A DNA stretch of 10,343 bases, taken from contig JAPPKQ010000241.1 in NCBI GenBank assembly GCA_028819945.1, positions 1 to 10,343 on the forward strand, read 5' to 3'. The stretch's first letter is position 1, and every line of letters begins with the position of its first letter. Source of the stretch: a bacterium. Lineage in GTDB: Bacteria > Actinomycetota > Acidimicrobiia > Acidimicrobiales > CATQHL01. Shown here one piece after another: positions 1 through 8,000 of the stretch. The translations under genes were made by a program, and so were the position numbers. The notes below the pieces were generated by a model, which made no database searches, was not told where the DNA came from, and saw only the letters and a list, made by a program, of their open reading frames with translations.

Positions 1-1
1 C

Positions 2-703
2 ACCCGGATCGCGCAACTCGAGCATCGCCACGCGCAACTGCCCGAACGGGCCGAGTTGCGGGAACTCCAGAGCCAGAGCGAGGAACTCGCAGAGCGCATC
101 GAGGCGGCCCGGCAGCAGCACGCCGAGCTGGAGCGGCTCCAACGACGCTACGACGACGATCTGACACTGGTTCTGGCCAAACGGGACCGCGAGCGAAACC
201 TGCTCTACTCCGGCGAGGTCACCGCAATCCGCGAGCTGCAGAGTCTCGAGGAGGAGGTGGCCGCCCTCGGAAGGCGCCAGCGCGTGGTCGAGGACAAGTT
301 GCTGGAGGTCATGGAGGACCTGGAGTCCGCGGCCACCGAACTGGCGGCGCTGAGCCGGAGCCACCGGGAACTGGGGGCCGGGATGGATGCGGTCAACGTA
401 CGGCTGGGGACCGCGGCCGCCGAGATCGACGCTGAACTCGATCAGGTGCGCCTCGCCCGTGCCGATGTCGGCAACGACGTGGATTCCGGCCTGCTCGTAC
501 GCTACGAGCGCCTCCGCTCGCAGATCGGCGGCGTGGCCGTGGCACGTCTCGAGGCGACGAGTTGCATGGGTTGCCATCTGACGCTGCCCCTCATGGAGGT
601 GGATCGGCTGCGAAGGCTCCCCGAGATCGGGGAGGCTCCTCCGGGAGAGGACGACAAGGGGACGGCCACCTGCCCCTCCTGCGGGCGCATCCTGGTCATC
701 TGA
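2..703 (+). CDS. C4-type zinc-ribbon coiled-coil protein (zf-RING_7/DUF164 family), 5' end outside window
   Basis: The frame is open from base 2, so the true start lies upstream. A TTG at 56 could be read as a start, but the residues before it (TRIAQLEHRHAQLPERAEL) look like the usual N-terminal helix of this family, so I treat the gene as 5'-partial. Most of the protein is a charged Glu/Arg/Leu-rich coiled coil. The C-terminus is a zinc ribbon with two CxxC knuckles: CMGC at 563-574 and CPSC at 671-682. The family includes Chlamydia CT398, Helicobacter HP0958 and Mycobacterium Rv2229c. It is thought to act as a scaffold or nucleic-acid-associated protein, and its role in actinobacteria is not well defined. 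The gene stops at 703, 4 bases before the next start, which suggests co-transcription. The family call is firm from the paired knuckles; the function is open. Confidence 0.88.
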   Translation, partial: TRIAQLEHRHAQLPERAELRELQSQSEELAERIEAARQQHAELERLQRRYDDDLTLVLAKRDRERNLLYSGEVTAIRELQSLEEEVAALGRRQRVVEDKLLEVMEDLESAATELAALSRSHRELGAGMDAVNVRLGTAAAEIDAELDQVRLARADVGNDVDSGLLVRYERLRSQIGGVAVARLEATSCMGCHLTLPLMEVDRLRRLPEIGEAPPGEDDKGTATCPSCGRILVI

Positions 704-707
704 GCCA

Positions 708-1188
708 GTGCTGCTCTGGTTCGCCGGGCTGGCCGTCCCGGCCGTTGCGGCGGTGTTCTCGAGCCGCGGGCTGGACTATCGCTTCGTGCTGGCCGGCGCC
801 GTGGTGCCCTCCCTGGCGCTCGCCGTCGAGGCGCTGTGGATCATGGACTCGCTGCTGCTGCCGATCGGCGCGATGACCGCGGTCATGCTCGGGGGTTGGG
901 GCAGGCGTCTGGTGCAACGCCGCTGGTTGGGTGTGCCGATCGGGCTCTTCTGCCATCTCGTGCTGGACGGCGCCTGGCTGCGCACCGAGACGTTCTGGTG
1001 GCCCCTGGGCGCCGGCGAGGTGGCCGGAAGGGGTCTGCGGCCGATCTGGCTGCTGGTCGGCATGGAACTGATCGGTGCGGCGGCACTGTGGTGGTCGTGG
1101 CGGCGCTTCGGGCTGGCCGATCCGGCACGCCGGCGGGACTTCCTACGCGCCGGGAGGCTGGCGGTCGCGCCCCGACCCCGGGGGCGGT

Positions 1189-1208
<20 letters not shown>
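708..1208 (+). CDS. Hypothetical small integral membrane protein
   Basis: This 166-residue protein starts at GTG 708, four bases after the upstream stop, so it is probably translated from the same mRNA. I do not recognise a family with confidence. About five hydrophobic segments are visible: residues 2-18, 26-46, 49-65, 73-90 and 110-131. The C-terminus is rich in Arg (PRPRGRWRRAGL) and probably cytoplasmic. A His-Leu-Val-Leu-Asp-Gly stretch (near residues 82-87) followed by TFWWPLG recalls small membrane proteins sometimes annotated as YdjM-like metal-dependent hydrolases. That resemblance is weak, and too few metal ligands are visible to support it. The last seven codons are antisense to the 3' strand of the rnpB P1 helix, so the C-terminal sequence is constrained by RNA structure on the other strand. 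Confidence 0.7.
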
Positions 1209-1560
<352 letters not shown>

Positions 1561-1566
1561 GCTGAC

Positions 1567-1596
1567 AGTCTGCCAGAGTCGCCGGGCCGCCGGCAC
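1567..1596 (-). promoter_or_regulatory. Possible weak promoter for rnpB
   Basis: On the minus strand CAGACT (complement of 1567-1572) sits exactly 7-12 bases before the predicted RNase P RNA 5' end at 1560, where a -10 box should be. It matches the sigma-70 consensus at only three positions. A -35 candidate, GTGCCG (complement of 1591-1596), is also poor. Position is the main support. Confidence 0.3.
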
Positions 1597-1614
1597 CTTG
1601 CGCTCGCGCGGTCG

Positions 1615-1631
1615 CCGGCCCCGGGGGCCGC
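1615..1631 (-). terminator. Possible GC-rich hairpin downstream of the FGGY kinase
   Basis: Between the kinase stop (1638) and the rnpB 5' end, the GC palindrome around cggccccgggggccg can fold into a short hairpin. There is no following U tract, so it is a poor match to an intrinsic terminator. It may only be local GC richness. Confidence 0.2.
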
Positions 1632-1637
1632 GGGCCG

Positions 1638-3110
1638 TCAGGAGGAGACGGCGCTGAGGTCGGGATGCCAGCCGGCGGCTCGCCGCTTGGCCTCCTGCCA
1701 GGCGGCCCGGTCCGCCTGCCGGCGAGGCTCGACGGTCCGCGCCGGCGACCGCAGCGAGGCCACCTCGTCCCAGCCGTTCCAGGACCCGATTCCCAGCCCC
1801 GCCAGGTAGCCGGCGCCCAGAGCCGTGCACTCCACCTCGGGGGCGACGTGCACAGGGCGTCCGGAGGCGTCGGCGAGTGCCTGCAGGAACGTGCCGTTGG
1901 CGCTCATGCCGCCGTCCAAGACCACGTCGGCGAGCTCCAGGCCGCTGTCGGCGCGGGCCGCCTCGAGCAGGTCGACTCCGCGGTGCGCCACGCCCTCCAG
2001 CACTGCTCGAACCATCTGCGGTCGGCCGGTGGCGGTCGTCACACCGGCGAAGGCGCTGCGGGCGCCGAAGTCCCAGTGCGGGGTGCCGAGACCCATCAGA
2101 GCGGGGACGAAGCTCACGCCCCCGCTGTCGGCACAGGCGGCGGCGACGGCGTCGGAATCGCCCGGGTCCTCGAGCAGGCCGAGTTCACAGAGCCAACTCA
2201 CACAGCTGCCGGCGCTGAGCATCATCGCCTCGATGCCCCAGGTCGGCACGCCGTCCCGCTGCCAGGCCACGATCGGGAAGGTGCCGCTGGGACCGCGGAC
2301 CTCCGCCGGGGGGTCGCCGGGCCCCAGGCAGGCGTCCAGCGTGCCGCCGGTTCCGAAGGTGATCTTCACGTCGCCGCGCCGGACGCAGCCGGCGCCCACG
2401 AGCGCCGCCTGCTGGTCGCCGGCCACGCCGGTGATCAACGGGCTCTCCGGGAGCGCCGCGGCCTCGACCAGCGGCCCGCTGCTGTCGACGATGCGGGGCA
2501 GGCCGGCGGCGGGGATGCCGAGCCTCTCGGCGACGGCGTGGTCCCACTCGACGCGGTCCTCGTGGCACAGTCCGGTGATCGCCGCGTTGGTGGCGTCGGT
2601 GAGGTGCTGCGTCCCGCCGGTGAGGTTCCAGACGAGCCAGGAGTCCAGCGTGCCGACGCAGAGTCTCTCGGCCGGTGCGGCGGCGGCACCGATCAGATGT
2701 GCAGCCTTGGTGGCCGGCTGGTTGGGCGCCAGGCGCAGCCCCTCGCTCTGCAGGCTGAGGCAATCCAGCGCTGTACGCAGGTCCTGCCAGCCCAGCCCGG
2801 GGCCCACCGGAGCGCCCGAGGCGCGATCCCACACCACCGTCGAGGCCCGCTGGTTGGCGATGCCGACGGCGTCCACCGCCCCCGCCTCGGTCAGTGTCGC
2901 CTTGGCAGCGCTCAGGGCGGTATCGGCCAGGGCGACCGGGTCGAACTCCAGGAGCCCTGGAGCCGGTGACTCCCGGGGGGTCGGCAGGCGGCGGGTGTGG
3001 CGGAGGTGGCCGGAGGCGTCGACGACCGCCGTTCGCACGCTGGTGCTCCCGATGTCGATCACCAGGATCCTCGCGGGGCCGGATGCGGCACGGCCGGGCA
3101 CGGTTGGCAT
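1638..3110 (-). CDS. FGGY-family carbohydrate kinase, glycerol-kinase-like with altered substrate pocket
   Basis: This 490-residue cytoplasmic kinase should transfer phosphate from ATP to a sugar or polyol. The start is ATG at 3110, because the N-terminal phosphate-binding strand (ILVIDIGSTSVRTAVVD, residues 15-31) follows directly; the longer frame upstream runs antisense through trpD. Glycerol-kinase-like blocks appear in order: NQRASTVVW (86-94), GWQDLRT (107-113), TLDSWLVWNLTGG (154-166), GVAGDQQAALVGAG with the catalytic Asp (D232), FGTGGT, FVPALMGLGTPHWD, DGGMSANGTFLQ, and a GlpK-like C-terminal helix. Length matches GlpK (about 500). However, positions that contact glycerol in E. coli GlpK appear replaced: Glu84 by Ala89, Tyr135 by Asn130, Phe270 by Thr257. 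A substrate other than glycerol is therefore likely. No Shine-Dalgarno is obvious. No transporter or dehydrogenase partner is in view. Confidence 0.88.
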   Translation of the reverse strand: MPTVPGRAASGPARILVIDIGSTSVRTAVVDASGHLRHTRRLPTPRESPAPGLLEFDPVALADTALSAAKATLTEAGAVDAVGIANQRASTVVWDRASGAPVGPGLGWQDLRTALDCLSLQSEGLRLAPNQPATKAAHLIGAAAAPAERLCVGTLDSWLVWNLTGGTQHLTDATNAAITGLCHEDRVEWDHAVAERLGIPAAGLPRIVDSSGPLVEAAALPESPLITGVAGDQQAALVGAGCVRRGDVKITFGTGGTLDACLGPGDPPAEVRGPSGTFPIVAWQRDGVPTWGIEAMMLSAGSCVSWLCELGLLEDPGDSDAVAAACADSGGVSFVPALMGLGTPHWDFGARSAFAGVTTATGRPQMVRAVLEGVAHRGVDLLEAARADSGLELADVVLDGGMSANGTFLQALADASGRPVHVAPEVECTALGAGYLAGLGIGSWNGWDEVASLRSPARTVEPRRQADRAAWQEAKRRAAGWHPDLSAVSS

Positions 3111-3204
3111 GCTAGAGGTAGGTCCCCGCCCGCTCAGGTAGGGGCCCGAACGCATCCCCGCGGGTTCGGACCGACCGAGAACCCCCGAGAACCGAGGAAG
3201 CAGC
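3111..3204. promoter_or_regulatory. Divergent spacer between FGGY kinase and trpD
   Basis: This 94-base region must hold the start signals for both divergent genes. It contains a short direct repeat (AGGTAGG at 3116-3122 and again near 3135-3141), an imperfect inverted pair gggttcgg/ccgagaaccc, and a second direct repeat ccgagaacc. No clear sigma-70 boxes are visible. A Shine-Dalgarno-like GAGGAAG lies at 3194-3200, four bases before the trpD ATG. Confidence 0.35.
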
Positions 3205-4284
3205 ATGTCCGAGCATCCCGATCCCCCCGACTCCGACAGCCACGTGGATTTCGCCGAGCTGTTCAGGACGCTGGTGGCGGGCGAGCACCTCTCGGGCGTG
3301 CAGGCCCGGGCGGCGGCCGACGCCATGCTGACCGGGCAGGCCTCCGAGGCGGAGATGGCGGGGCTGCTGATCGGCCTGCGCACCAAGGGCGAGACGGCCG
3401 CCGAGTTGGCCGGGCTGCTCGAGGGGTTGCGGGCGGCGGCGCTGGAGGTCGACGTCGACGCCGAGGCGATGGGACTGATCGACACCGCCGGCACCGGCGG
3501 CGACGGCAGCGGCACGCTGAACATCTCGACGATGGCGGCGCTCGTGGCCGTCGGCGCCGGCGCCCGCGTCTGCAAGCACGGCAACCGTGCAGTGTCGTCG
3601 GCCTGCGGCTCCGCCGACCTCCTCGAGGCCCTGGGTGTGGTGGTGGACCTGGGGCCGGCAGGCGTCGCCGCCAGCCTCGAGCACGCCGGTATCGCCTTCT
3701 GCCTGGCGCCTCTGTTCCATCCGGCGCTGCGCCACGCCGGCCCGACGCGGCGCAGCCTCGGCGTGCCCACGGCGTTCAACTACCTCGGTCCGATGGCGAA
3801 CCCCGCGGGCGTGCGGCGCCAGGTGATCGGGGTGAACGACCCCGCCATGGCCGAGCGGATGGCGGAGGTGCTGGCCGTCACCGGCACGCAACGCGCCATG
3901 GTGGTACACGGCTATCCCCGCCTCGACGAGCTGTCGACGATCGGGCCGACGAGGGTGATCGAGCTGCGCGAGGGGCGGATCGAGCGCTACACCGTGACGC
4001 CGGAGGAGTTGGGCCTGGCGACCGTCGGGCTGGCCGATCTGGCCGGCGCGGACCTGGCCGCGGGGGTGGCGGCGACTCAGGCGCTGCTGGCGGGCGAAGC
4101 CGTGCCGTGGCGGGAAATCGTGTGCCTGAACGCCGCCGCCGGGCTCGTCGTGGGTGATCTCGCCGCCGACCTCCCCGCGGGTCTGCGGCTGGCGGCGGAG
4201 GCGCTCGACAGCGGAGCGGCGGCGGTCAAGCTGTCCCGCTGGGTGGAGGTGTCCCAGGCGCAGGCAACCGCCGCCGAAGGGTAG
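3205..4284 (+). CDS. trpD: Anthranilate phosphoribosyltransferase
   Basis: TrpD joins anthranilate to PRPP to give N-phosphoribosyl-anthranilate, the second committed step of tryptophan synthesis, in the cytoplasm. The 359-residue length is normal. The N-terminal helical domain is followed by the family signatures: GTGGDGSGT (PRPP pyrophosphate loop, residues 96-104), NIST (106-109), KHGNRAVSS (124-132), GSADLLEALG (135-144), and TRRSLGVPTAFNYLGPMANPAG, the anthranilate/Mg side. VHGYPRLDELST follows, matching the family DELT/S block. The ATG at 3205 is preceded by GAGGAAG with four-base spacing, which decides the start. No other trp gene is next to it, so trpD stands alone here, divergent from the kinase. 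Confidence 0.96.
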   Translation: MSEHPDPPDSDSHVDFAELFRTLVAGEHLSGVQARAAADAMLTGQASEAEMAGLLIGLRTKGETAAELAGLLEGLRAAALEVDVDAEAMGLIDTAGTGGDGSGTLNISTMAALVAVGAGARVCKHGNRAVSSACGSADLLEALGVVVDLGPAGVAASLEHAGIAFCLAPLFHPALRHAGPTRRSLGVPTAFNYLGPMANPAGVRRQVIGVNDPAMAERMAEVLAVTGTQRAMVVHGYPRLDELSTIGPTRVIELREGRIERYTVTPEELGLATVGLADLAGADLAAGVAATQALLAGEAVPWREIVCLNAAAGLVVGDLAADLPAGLRLAAEALDSGAAAVKLSRWVEVSQAQATAAEG

Positions 4285-4512
4285 TTGGGCAGCGAGAGAG
4301 TCTACGGCAGACGGGGTGCTGCTTGTCCGAGTCGCCTACGAGCACGACCATCTGTGAATGCTTTTCAATATATGAGATTGTTCGTGGTTGACAACCCTGG
4401 TTCGATCAGTAGCATGGGTCGGAGCACGGGCGCCGAGTCGACGACGCCTGCTGCGGACCCGGTTCGGCGGCCGCGCTGGCCCTGGGTTCGCAGGACTACC
4501 GAGAGAGCCGAC
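4285..4512. other. Intergenic stretch after trpD with a locally AT-rich patch
   Basis: This 228-base region is formally open in the frame of the downstream protease. The translated residues look non-coding (Arg/Ser-rich, no family resemblance), and a promoter sits inside it. Bases about 4353-4395 are conspicuously AT-rich for this genome (gcttttcaatatatgagatt). I see no tRNA or clear terminator. Confidence 0.5.
4388..4415 (+). promoter_or_regulatory. Sigma-70-type promoter upstream of the aspartic protease
   Basis: A perfect -35 box TTGACA (4388-4393), a 16-base spacer and a -10 box TAGCAT (4410-4415) stand just after an AT-rich patch that could act as an UP-like element. Transcription would start near 4422, giving a leader of about 90 bases before the ATG at 4513. 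It is the best promoter match I see in the window. Confidence 0.6.
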
Positions 4513-4869
4513 ATGGGCGAGACGAGAGTGGATGTGACGATTCGCAACCCGGCGGATCCGGCGCGGTGCTGGGAGGGGGAGTTCTTGGTCGACACGGGAG
4601 CCACCAACTCCGTCGTGCCGCGCCGGCACCTCGAGTCGATCGGTCTCGAGCCCATCGGCCACCGGACCTACGCGCTGGCGGACGGCAGCGAGTATCGGGC
4701 CGAGATCGGGGCCGCGCTGATCGAGTTCCTGGGTGAGTGGTCGGCCAGCACCGTCGTCTTCGGCCCCGATGACGCCGAGCCTCTCCTGGGGCTCACGGCC
4801 CTGGAGTCGACCGGCTTCAAGGTCGATCCTGTGAACGAGAGCTTGCAGCGAGCGAAGCTCCGGCTCTGA
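4513..4869 (+). CDS. Retropepsin-like (clan AA) aspartic protease
   Basis: This is a small 118-residue protein of the retroviral-type aspartyl protease family. The signature FLVDTGATNSVVP holds the catalytic Asp-Thr-Gly at residues 27-29. A second family block, LLGLTALESTGFKVDP, lies near the C-terminus, where LLG-T-A-L is the conserved flap-side segment. One DTG per chain means the active enzyme should be a homodimer. I chose ATG 4513 because bacterial members typically begin MGE-R-V-V-NPADP right before the DTG strand; the longer frame from 4285 would run through the promoter. The Shine-Dalgarno is weak (gagag, around 4500-4505). There is no signal peptide or membrane segment. Such stand-alone proteases are common in bacteria but mostly uncharacterised, and the substrate is unknown. 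It is 225 bases from the helicase operon, so a joint role is not shown. Confidence 0.8.
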   Translation: MGETRVDVTIRNPADPARCWEGEFLVDTGATNSVVPRRHLESIGLEPIGHRTYALADGSEYRAEIGAALIEFLGEWSASTVVFGPDDAEPLLGLTALESTGFKVDPVNESLQRAKLRL

Positions 4870-4918
4870 GGCGCGCCCGGTAGCCACGAGCCGTCACCCT
4901 GCCTGCCGTCGAGATCCC

Positions 4919-4937
4919 GCCGAGCCAGGCGCTCGGC
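4919..4937. repeat. Short hairpin after the protease gene
   Basis: GCCGAGC and GCTCGGC form a 7-bp stem with a 5-base loop, 50 bases after the protease stop. No U tract follows on either strand, so terminator function is uncertain. Confidence 0.3.
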
Positions 4938-5015
4938 GTGCGCGGGTCGGCTGACTCCGTGAAGGTCATCGAGTTCGTGCCCCGAAGTTCGGCGGGGGGT
5001 TGCGACTGTCCGGGT

Positions 5016-5049
5016 CGCGCCGCACCCTGTCGCAGGCGGCGCGTACGCT
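5016..5049 (+). promoter_or_regulatory. Inverted repeat and possible -10 box upstream of the helicase
   Basis: CGCGCCGC (5016-5023) and GCGGCGCG (5036-5043) are a perfect 8-bp inverted repeat with a 12-base centre, about 50 bases before the helicase start. TACGCT (5044-5049) directly after it fits a -10 box (TAnnnT). No good -35 is visible at the right distance. An operator or an RNA hairpin in the leader are both possible. Confidence 0.3.
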
Positions 5050-5094
5050 CGTTGAGGTTCAGCGGAGGAGCCGAGCAGGGAGCGCGGCGGCATT

Positions 5095-8000
5095 ATGGAG
5101 TTCACCGAAGGGCAGCGCGTTCGGCTGCCGGGCGAGAGCGGCTACCGGGAGGTCGCCGGGGCGATCCCGGCGGGAGACGGTTCGTGGAACCTGTTCCTGC
5201 ACGCCCCCGCCGGCCTCGAGCAGGTCCGGCTGAGCGCTGCCGAAGCCGCGGGTGTCGAGGTTCTTGACACTGACGGTGGGGCCGATGCGGCGATGGTGCT
5301 GGCTGGGCTGTGGGCCGAGTGGATGCGCCGGGCCGCGGCGACTTCGCGGGGGTCGGCGCTGGCGACTGTGCCGCTGCAGCCGTATCCGCATCAGGTGGCC
5401 GCGGTGTACGAGGCGATGCTGCCGCAGGTGGGTCTGCGGTTCCTGCTGGCCGACGAGCCGGGGACGGGCAAGACGATCATGGCCGGCCTGTGGCTGCGGG
5501 AGGCTCAGCGTCTCGGGTTCGTCAGGCGGGCGATCATCGTGTCGCCGGCTCACCTCGTCACGAAGTGGCAGGCCGACTTCGAGCGGTTCTTCGGTGGCGG
5601 CCTGCGCCGCATCACCGCCGAGACGATCCGGCAGGACGCGCTCACCGCTTCCCATGACGCGTGGATCACCTCGCTCGAGTTGGCGGCGGTGAACCAGGCG
5701 GTCTACGAGGCCGTCCATCCCGACCGGGCCGGATTCGACACGGTGGTCTTCGACGAGGCCCACCGGCTGACGCCCACCGCGGTCCAGTACCACCGGGTCG
5801 GCAGGATGCTCGCCCACAACACGAAGCGGGCGCTGTTGATGACCGCCACGCCTCACCGGGGCAGTGAGCGGCTGTTCCGATCGCTGATGCATCTCGTGGA
5901 TCCCGAGGTGTTCGGTGAGCCCGGCGAGGCCGACAGCGACGCTCCGCATCAACTGCGGCCCGGGCCGCTGCACTTCCTGCGGCGCATGAAGGAGGAGATC
6001 ACCAACCTCGACGGCGCCACGAAGCTGTTCAAACCCCGGGAGGCCCGGAACGTAGCCGTGCCCCTGAACGCCTCCGAGCGGGCGTTCTACGACGAGGCCC
6101 TCGATCTTGTGGATCGGTTCTTCCCGCCCGTCGCTGTGACGCTGGCGAGGATGGTCTACGGCAAGAGAGCGTCGTCGTCGCTGTACGCGCTGGCCGAGAC
6201 GCTCCGTCGGCGGCGGGACAACATGGGCGGTGAGAACCCGGCGGACGCCGCCCACCGGATCGACCCTGAGGACGAGGACGAGGCCGCCGGGGACGAGGCC
6301 CGCGTCGTCGCTGAGGCATCGAGGTCGGCCCGGGAGGAGCGCAAGGCCATCGCCGGGATGCTCGCTCGCCTCGACGGGGTCCTCAACAACCCGGACGCCG
6401 CGGTCTCGAAGTGGCCCAGGCTGATCGAGGAGTGCCTGGCGCCGAACGGCATCGCGCCCGGCGCGGCCCGGCAGCTCGTGGTGTTCACGGAGTACGCCGA
6501 CACTGCGGACTGGCTCCTGGCGAGGTTCCACCGGGCCGGTTTCAGCGCCCAGCGGTACTCGGGCCGCGACACCCACGCCGAGCGCGACGCGATCCGGGCG
6601 GAGTTCGCGGCGGGTGAATTCCAGGTGATCGTCTCCACCGACGCCGGCAATGAGGGCATCGACCTGCAAACGGCGGCGGTGCTCGTCAACTGGGACATCC
6701 CGTGGTCGCTGGTGCGCCTCGAGCAGCGCATGGGGCGCATCCACCGGATCGGCCAGCGCAACAAGGTGTGGCTCTACAACCTGGTGGCGACCGACACACG
6801 CGAGGGCGAGGCCCATGCCCGGCTCCTTGAGAATCTCGTGGCGGCCGCGAACGAACTGGACGGCAAGATCTTCGACAGCCTCCGGCTCGTCACCGAAGCG
6901 GCCCTCGCAGAGGCCGGTATCGACAGCCTCGAGCAGCTGCTGCAGCGCACCTTCAAGACCGACGCCGCCGCCGATCCGGCCCTGCAGGCGATCCGACAGG
7001 TGACAGCCGAACGTCTCCGGCAGATCCACGAGGAACAGCGCCGGGCGGAGTCCCATCTCACCACGGCGATCGACACCGAGACTGCGCTGGCAACACTCAA
7101 CGATCAGCGGCTCGATCGCATCAACCCGCATGTCGTGGACCGATTCCTCCGCCGCATCGACGCGGCCGGCCTGGTCGGCGCCGAACAGACCGCCCTGGCC
7201 GATGAGGGCTTCTGGTACCTCACCAGCCAGAGTCTCGCTCTGCCGCCGGCCCTTGAACCTGACAGGAATGGCCGAGCGCTGGTGGTCACCAGCGGCGAGG
7301 CTCGGAAGAAGGCGCAGGACGCCGGGCACGGGCGGGCCGGTGCCGCCGTTGCCTTAGGTCCCAGCGAGTCGGCGTTTCGAGCGTTGGCCGACGCTGTCTC
7401 CGAAAGGTGCCATCCGGCGCTGTACCGAGGAGGACTGCTGCGCGACACGACCTCGATCACCGACTACGACCTGCACGTCTATGCCTCTGAGACCGAGACG
7501 GGCGGGCGTCTGACCGATTGGGGCTGTCTCATCCGGCGCGACGAGGCAGGAGCGCGCCCTGTCTCCTGGGAGATGCTCTCCTGCCTGGAACGAGCAGGGG
7601 GAACCGCCAACAGACAACACCCGGCATCGGTAGCGGACTCCATTGTGGCCGCCGAACGAATACTCGAGAAGGATCTCGATCAACTGAACAGCGCGCTCGC
7701 CGGCTGGAGTGCCAGGGCGCGTCACCACCTGGAACGCCTCCCCGACAGCCTCACTCGCGACATCAAGGACGCCGACGAGCGCCGGGCCCGCCGCAAATAT
7801 CTGCGGGAGGCCGTCAACCTCCGAATTCGCGAACTCGCTGCTTCGACAAGCGCAACTTCGGGTCCACTGCGTCATGTCGGCTGGTGCCGTGTCACCGGAG
7901 GGGGTGTCCCGCCTGAGCCCACAGAGAAAGACAGCGAGGCCGTGTCCATGGCCTTCGTGCGCGACCTGCTCAACATGGACGGCTGGGGCGTGACAGACGT

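Noticed and set aside
1665..3141. Long plus-strand frames (1665-2969 and 1825-3141) opposite the kinase
   Set aside because: Both are shadows of the minus-strand FGGY kinase, with no recognisable motif or ribosome binding site.
3111..3779. Extension of the FGGY kinase frame upstream to 3779
   Set aside because: It runs antisense through trpD, reads as low-complexity Ala/Ser/Pro, and the kinase fold begins just after ATG 3110.
2997..4157. A 386-codon plus frame overlapping trpD in another frame
   Set aside because: It is Arg/Gly-rich shadow sequence; trpD in the 3205 frame has all catalytic signatures.
5059..7329. A 756-codon open frame on the minus strand opposite the helicase
   Set aside because: It is an antisense shadow common in high-GC genes. 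Its residues (His/Arg/Pro/Gly-rich) show no family, while the plus strand has complete helicase motifs.
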